From: an uncultured Muribaculaceae bacterium | GTDB taxonomy: Bacteria > Bacteroidota > Bacteroidia > Bacteroidales > Muribaculaceae | DNA: 64,000 nucleotides | Direction of reading: 5' to 3' | NCBI GenBank assembly: GCA_910584125.1 | Contig: CAJTXU010000003.1 | Coordinates: 205-64,204, forward strand | Shown here: positions 59,705 to 64,000 of the stretch, one piece after another | Layout of the letters: every line of letters begins with the position of its first letter | Numbering within the stretch: the stretch's first letter is position 1 | Notes under the pieces: generated by a model | What the model was told of the DNA's origin: nothing | What the model saw: only the letters and a program-made list of their open reading frames with translations | Databases searched by the model: none | Position numbers and translations under genes: made by a program

Positions 59705-60625
59705 ATGAAGAAAATGATTTTCGCGGTCGCCCTGGCCGCACTGTCGCTCGGCATGACATCGTGCAACGACGATAAGGAGAGCACATCGATTCTCACCCTT
59801 CCCATGCCGGCATACAATCTCGTGACAAGCCTCGACGGCAACAGCTGCGCGACCTCGCTCTGCTACTACACCGTGACGATGACCTATCCCGGCAATCTCA
59901 TGACGCTTGCCTCGGAACAGGTGAAGACCACCGGCACGTCGACTCTCTATTTCGCGACCGGCAAGCTTACGCCCAAGGTTGAGCAGGCGCAGGTGGACGG
60001 CACGTCGCGCGAGACGCTTAGCTTCTCGGCCCTCAACGCCAGCGAGGCCGGTTCCGCTGTCACCAACCTCGACGGCGTCCTGACCCAGGCCGTCTACCTG
60101 CCCAAGGTTAACGAGGTACCCGGCTATGAAGTCCTCGTTCCCGTAAGCTCGGGCCACTATCTCTTCACGCAGTATAATATCGACGGCAAGTGGAAGATCT
60201 CCACATTCTGGCCCGACCTGACCTACAAGGGCTCCACGACGACAAGATTCCCCGGCCAGACCGAGCCTTTCGTCACCGAGGGCATATCCTACCGTCTTGT
60301 GATGAAGCGCAATCTCGACAACTCGATCACCGACAAGGCCGACATCATCTTCTACGACGCTCAGTTCGCGCCTCAGGCCCCCGCGCTCAAGGCCGTAGTA
60401 CTCACGGATCTCAAGCTTGAGTTCGCGCCTGGAGGCTTCCGTGTCTCGGGCACCAACATCGTGCCCAAGGTGCTGATGGACGGCAACGTGCTCACCGACA
60501 ACTCCCGCTTTACGTTCGACCGCTTCGAGATGAACAGCGCAGGCCAGCTCACCGGAGCGGCCATCAATTACAGCGTGGCCGGAAAATACACCGGAATTTT
60601 CTCTGGCAGCTGTGTGGCGAAATAA
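59705..60625 (+). CDS. Lipoprotein of unknown function
   Basis: 306 aa with a lipoprotein signal (MKKMIFAVALAALSLGMTSC, lipid at Cys20). The mature protein is beta-rich with a repeated strand pattern and no catalytic motif that I recognise (YYTVTMTYPGNLMTLASEQ; ISYRLVMKRNLDNSITDKADIIFYDAQF). It lies 96 bp after the TonB receptor gene in the same direction and ends at a strong terminator, so it is likely the receptor's cotranscribed partner. Confidence 0.6.
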   Translation: MKKMIFAVALAALSLGMTSCNDDKESTSILTLPMPAYNLVTSLDGNSCATSLCYYTVTMTYPGNLMTLASEQVKTTGTSTLYFATGKLTPKVEQAQVDGTSRETLSFSALNASEAGSAVTNLDGVLTQAVYLPKVNEVPGYEVLVPVSSGHYLFTQYNIDGKWKISTFWPDLTYKGSTTTRFPGQTEPFVTEGISYRLVMKRNLDNSITDKADIIFYDAQFAPQAPALKAVVLTDLKLEFAPGGFRVSGTNIVPKVLMDGNVLTDNSRFTFDRFEMNSAGQLTGAAINYSVAGKYTGIFSGSCVAK

Positions 60626-60657
60626 TACGCCCGGCCATCACAAAATGACATAAGGGT

Positions 60658-60698
60658 GGCGCGTTTCCGTATGATTCGGAGACGCGCCTTTCATTTTT
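60658..60698 (+). terminator. Rho-independent terminator
   Basis: GGCGCGTTTCCG / CGGAGACGCGCC (12-bp stem, one G-U pair), 7-nt loop, then TTTCATTTTT. Confidence 0.8.
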
Positions 60699-60768
60699 CC
60701 ATATCGGGCGGCCCGCGCGGCGTGTATCCCAACTCTTTCAGTGACAAAAGAAATTATCGCCACTTTTA

Positions 60769-60800
60769 TTTGTGGATTTAGTAAAAAATAGTTAATTTTG
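60769..60800 (+). promoter_or_regulatory. Promoter of the nuo operon
   Basis: TTTG 60769-60772, 20-bp spacer, TAATTTTG 60793-60800; leader about 65 nt to nuoA. Confidence 0.75.
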
Positions 60801-60871
60801 CGGATAAGTGACCGACTGTTCAGGGACGTCACGTGCTTAAAAATTGCTAACTAATTAAAATAAAACAATAT

Positions 60872-61243
60872 ATGAATCTATTGTGCGAAATAGGCAACGG
60901 CGCTCTGTCGGTCACGGCCACCCTGACGGGTATCGGCCTGGTGTTCGCGGCCCTGCTTATAGCAAAATTGATTTCTCCGAAGTCATATTCGGTAAGGAAG
61001 GCCGAGCCCTATGAATGCGGTATCCCGACGCGAGGCGCGTCGATGATACAGTTCAAGGCCGGATATTATATTTTCGCCATCCTCTTCCTTCTGTTTGACG
61101 TTGAGGTGGTGTTTCTCTATCCCTGGGCCACTGTGATGCGCAGTCTGGGCCCCACAGGCATCCTGTGCATAGGAATCTTTATGTTTGTCTTGATTATGGG
61201 CCTGGCGTACGCCTGGCGGAAAGGAGCGCTCAAATGGGAGTAG
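60872..61243 (+). CDS. nuoA: NADH-quinone oxidoreductase subunit A
   Basis: 123 aa with three membrane helices. The conserved loop [13 protein letters not shown] and the [23 protein letters not shown] helix are diagnostic for NuoA of complex I. Its 3' end overlaps nuoB by 10 bp. Confidence 0.95.
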   Translation: MNLLCEIGNGALSVTATLTGIGLVFAALLIAKLISPKSYSVRKAEPYECGIPTRGASMIQFKAGYYIFAILFLLFDVEVVFLYPWATVMRSLGPTGILCIGIFMFVLIMGLAYAWRKGALKWE

Positions 61244-61848
61244 ACCATATCAAAAGCATGACCCGCGAGGACTTCAAGAACAACGATTACATCGATCGTC
61301 TTGTCGAGGAGCTCAATTCGACGGGCGCCAACGTAATGGTTGGCAAGTTCGACGACCTCATCAACTGGGGCGTATCCAATTCGCTGTGGCCCCTCTGCTT
61401 CGGCACGAGCTGTTGCGCCATCGAGTTCATGAGCCTCGGCGCGGCCCGCTACGATATGGCGCGTTTCGGCTTCGAGGTTGCCCGCAACTCTCCGCGACAG
61501 GCCGACTATGTGATGGTGCAGGGCACGATCGTGCACCGCATGGCGCCCGTCATGCGCCGTCTTTATGAACAGCTGGCGGAGCCCAAGTATGTGATCGCCT
61601 GCGGCGGTTGCGCCGTGTCGGGCGGTCCGTTCAAGAACTCCTACTGCGTTGTGCCCGGCGTCGACAAGATCCTGCCGGTCGATGTCTTCATCCCCGGATG
61701 CCCGCCGCGTCCCGAGGCTATGTTCTACGGCCTCATGCAGCTGCAGCGCAAGATCAAGGTGCAGAAGTTCTTCGGCGGCGTCAACCGCAAGGAGAAGATC
61801 GAGGAGTTCTTCGCAGAGCATCCCGAGGAGAGAGGCCAGATCGGCTAA
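61234..61848 (+). CDS. nuoB: NADH-quinone oxidoreductase subunit B
   Basis: 204 aa, carrying the N2 [4Fe-4S] cluster: [21 protein letters not shown] and PGCPPRPEA give the adjacent Cys pair and the two further Cys ligands. ATG 61234 (MGVDHIKSM) was chosen over 61165 because the upstream residues are only the nuoA overlap read in another frame. It is part of the peripheral arm next to NuoCD. Confidence 0.95.
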   Translation: MGVDHIKSMTREDFKNNDYIDRLVEELNSTGANVMVGKFDDLINWGVSNSLWPLCFGTSCCAIEFMSLGAARYDMARFGFEVARNSPRQADYVMVQGTIVHRMAPVMRRLYEQLAEPKYVIACGGCAVSGGPFKNSYCVVPGVDKILPVDVFIPGCPPRPEAMFYGLMQLQRKIKVQKFFGGVNRKEKIEEFFAEHPEERGQIG

Positions 61849-61888
61849 CCGTTACGTCAACAGCTTTTAACGAGCAACCGCATTTATC

Positions 61889-63514
61889 ATGAGTGATTTA
61901 AAAGACAGAATCTTAAAGATATATCCCGACGCCACGTTCAACGAGGGCGACACGCTTCAGGTCAACGTCGATGAGAAGGACTGGCTACAGTTCGCGACCG
62001 GACTGAAGGAGAAACTCGGCTTCGACGTGCTCACCGCCGTGGTGGGCATGGACTGGAAGGAGACGATTGGCGTCGTCTATTACCTCACATGCACTTCGCG
62101 CGACTGGGAGGTGTTGTCGGTCAAGGTGGTGTGCGCATCGCGCGACAACGCCTACATCCATTCCGTCTCCGGCCTCTGGAAGGTGGCCAATTTCCAGGAA
62201 CGCGAGGTCTACGACATGTTCGGCATCAAGTTCATCGGACATCCCGACATGCGCCGCTTCTTCCTGCGCAACGACTGGGTGGGACATCCTCTCCGCAAGG
62301 ATTATGACGCCAACCCGGCGCTCAACCCGATCCGCCTCGAGGACGAGAAGAACGAGGACGACACCCGCACGTATTCGCTCGACGCCGACGGAAAGGTGGT
62401 CGAGACTCCCGGCAAGGTGTTCGAGGACGACGAGTATGTGGTCAACATCGGCCCGCAGCATCCTTCGACCCACGGCGTGATGCGTTTCCGCGCATCGCTC
62501 GACGGCGAGGTGGTGAAGAAGGTCGACGTCGTCTCCGGTTACATCCACCGAGGCATCGAGAAGCTTTCGGAGGGTCTGGGCTATCCGCAGATACTTCATT
62601 TCACCGACCGCATGGACTATATGTCGGCCCACCAGAACCGCCATTGTCTCTGCCTCTGCATCGAGAAGGCGCTCGGCATCGAGGTGCCGCGCCGCGCGAA
62701 GGTGATCCGCACGATGATGGACGAGCTGATGCGTATCTCGTCCCACCTGCTGTCGTTCGGATGCACGGCCATGGACCTCGGCGCCACGACGGCGTTCTTC
62801 TACGGATTCCGCGAGCGCGAGCAGGTGCTCGACATCTTCGAGAAGACGTGCGGCGCGCGTATGTCGATGAACTACAACGTGATCGGAGGCGTAATTGCCG
62901 ACCTTCACCCCGACTTCCAGAAGGACGTCAAGGAGCTGCTCCGCATCATGCCGAGCCGCCTCAAGGAATATCATACGGTGTTCTCGGGCAACCTCATAGC
63001 CCAGAACCGCCTCAAGGGCGTGGGACATCTCTCGAAAGAGGATGTCATCAACTATGACATAACCGGCCCCAGCGGCCGCGGCTCGAACTGGAGCTGCGAC
63101 TGCCGCAAGAAGCATCCCTATGGAGTCTATGACGAGGTGGAGTTCGACGAGGTGCTTCTCGACGGCTGCGACTCGTACGCGCGCTACATGGTCCGCATGA
63201 AGGAGATCGAGCAGAGCTGCCGCATCCTCGAGCAGCTGGTCGACAACATCCCCGAGGGCGAGATTCGTGCCCAGGTGCCCAAGATCGTGAAGCTGCCGGC
63301 CGGAAGCTGGTACCAGCAGGTGGAGGCGAGCCGCGGAACGTTCGGCGTCTACATCGAGTCGACAGGGGAGAAGACCCCCTACCGCGTGCACTTCCAGAGC
63401 CCCTGCTTCAACCTCGTGGGCGTCATGGACCTCACATGCTCGGGCTACATGATCGCCGACCTCATCACGATCGGCGCCGCCCTCGACTTCGTGATTCCCG
63501 ACATTGACCGTTGA
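61889..63514 (+). CDS. nuoCD: Fused NADH-quinone oxidoreductase subunit C/D
   Basis: 541 aa. NuoC (about 1-165; LTCTSRDWEVLSVKV, ANFQEREVYDMFGIKFIGHPDMRRFFL) is joined by a short acidic linker to NuoD (from about 180; VNIGPQHPSTHGVMRF, HRGIEKLSEGLGYPQIL). The D part forms the quinone pocket with NuoB. The fusion is common in Bacteroidota and enterobacteria. nuoH follows after 69 bp. Confidence 0.95.
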   Translation: MSDLKDRILKIYPDATFNEGDTLQVNVDEKDWLQFATGLKEKLGFDVLTAVVGMDWKETIGVVYYLTCTSRDWEVLSVKVVCASRDNAYIHSVSGLWKVANFQEREVYDMFGIKFIGHPDMRRFFLRNDWVGHPLRKDYDANPALNPIRLEDEKNEDDTRTYSLDADGKVVETPGKVFEDDEYVVNIGPQHPSTHGVMRFRASLDGEVVKKVDVVSGYIHRGIEKLSEGLGYPQILHFTDRMDYMSAHQNRHCLCLCIEKALGIEVPRRAKVIRTMMDELMRISSHLLSFGCTAMDLGATTAFFYGFREREQVLDIFEKTCGARMSMNYNVIGGVIADLHPDFQKDVKELLRIMPSRLKEYHTVFSGNLIAQNRLKGVGHLSKEDVINYDITGPSGRGSNWSCDCRKKHPYGVYDEVEFDEVLLDGCDSYARYMVRMKEIEQSCRILEQLVDNIPEGEIRAQVPKIVKLPAGSWYQQVEASRGTFGVYIESTGEKTPYRVHFQSPCFNLVGVMDLTCSGYMIADLITIGAALDFVIPDIDR

Positions 63515-63583
63515 CGACGGCCGTGACATAAAGAAATCCAACTACTTTTCAGAACAACCTAAATAATCCAAAGCAATAACGAC

Positions 63584-64000
63584 ATGTTTGATTTCGGAAA
63601 ATGGACTTCGGCATTCAATGAGTGGCTGCTCGGATCGGGTATGGCCGATTGGCTGGCCGTGCTGATCGAGTGCGTCATCATAGCCGTCATGATCCTGGGC
63701 GTCTACACGGTGCTTGCCCTCTTCTACATCCTCTACGAGCGCAAGCTGTGCGCCTGGTTCCAGTGCCGCCTCGGCCCGATGCGTGTGGGCCGCTGGGGTC
63801 TTCTCCAGGTGTTCGCCGACATGTTCAAGATACTCATCAAGGAGCTCATCTGCCTGAAGGGAACCGACCGCTTCCTCTTCAAGCTCGCTCCCTATCTGGT
63901 GATCACGTCGTCGGTGGTGATGCTGGCGTGTCTGCCCTGGGGCAACGGCCTGCAGATCATCGACTGGAACATCGGTATATTCTTCGTGCTCGCGGTGTCG
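63584..64000 (+). CDS. nuoH: NADH-quinone oxidoreductase subunit H, cut by window end
   Basis: The first 139 residues are visible and open to the end of the window. MFDFGKWTSAFNEWLLG is followed by a TM helix and the NuoH signature ALFYILYERKLCAWFQCRLGPMRVGRWGLLQVFADMFKILIKE. It is a membrane-arm subunit at the quinone entry. It follows nuoCD directly, with no nuoE, F or G between. Confidence 0.93.
   Translation, partial: MFDFGKWTSAFNEWLLGSGMADWLAVLIECVIIAVMILGVYTVLALFYILYERKLCAWFQCRLGPMRVGRWGLLQVFADMFKILIKELICLKGTDRFLFKLAPYLVITSSVVMLACLPWGNGLQIIDWNIGIFFVLAVS

Noticed and set aside
1..64000. tRNA or rRNA genes
   Set aside because: No intergenic space shows a cloverleaf with a GGTTCGAATC-type T arm or rRNA sequence; none is reported.

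Overview
The window looks like a chromosomal segment of a gut Bacteroidales bacterium, most likely of the Muribaculaceae type. The evidence is Bacteroidota-style promoters (TTTG, about 20 bp, TAnnTTTG) in front of many genes, almost no Shine-Dalgarno signals, TonB-dependent receptors with carboxypeptidase-regulatory domains, SusE/F-like secreted proteins, a nuoA-B-CD-H cluster with C and D fused and no E/F/G between CD and H, and secreted proteins ending in a YYNMQGVRV-type C-terminal tail. The backbone is GC-rich. No rRNA, tRNA or CRISPR array was found.

Layout. 1-1.5 kb: REP-like repeats and a Y1 (RAYT-type) transposase fused to a DprA-like domain. 1.7-4.9 kb: two paralogous secreted proteins separated by terminators, dispersed repeats and a 128-bp MITE-like element. 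5-14 kb: asparaginase, a MATE transporter, then a co-directional run DUF3822-like, rsmD, ribBA, S9 peptidase, ispE. 14.1-16 kb: grpE-dnaJ, ending in a 6 x 41 bp tandem array and a long hairpin. 16.3-23.6 kb (minus): glpA-glpB-glpC-glpK-glpF behind an outer-membrane barrel gene, together a complete route for glycerol uptake, phosphorylation and anaerobic oxidation. 23.7-33.9 kb: ECF sigma factor, a SusE/F-like secreted protein, a small membrane protein, a Spy-like periplasmic protein and a large alpha-2-macroglobulin-like protein. 33.9-38.7 kb (minus): a TonB receptor with a partner lipoprotein.

38.9-55.2 kb is the part that deserves attention. Seven minus-strand genes face a divergent WYL-domain regulator. 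They encode three membrane-anchored proteins that each carry an R-N-x3-H motif in a helical region (HEPN-like), two very large cytosolic BspA-type leucine-rich-repeat paralogues, a CbxX/SpoVK-type AAA+ ATPase and one unrecognised protein. Four promoters in the island share one 17-bp palindrome (GTGAAGAAATACTTCAC or a near copy), always exactly 10 bp from the -7 box, which makes it a visible one-operator regulon. A further promoter in front of the last two genes lacks the operator. I read this as an undescribed WYL-controlled conflict or defence system, or a membrane stress system; the function is inference.

55.3-64 kb: an Rpn/PD-(D/E)XK nuclease-like protein, RNase Z (minus), a second TonB receptor with a lipoprotein, and the start of the nuo operon (nuoA, nuoB, nuoCD, and nuoH cut by the window end).
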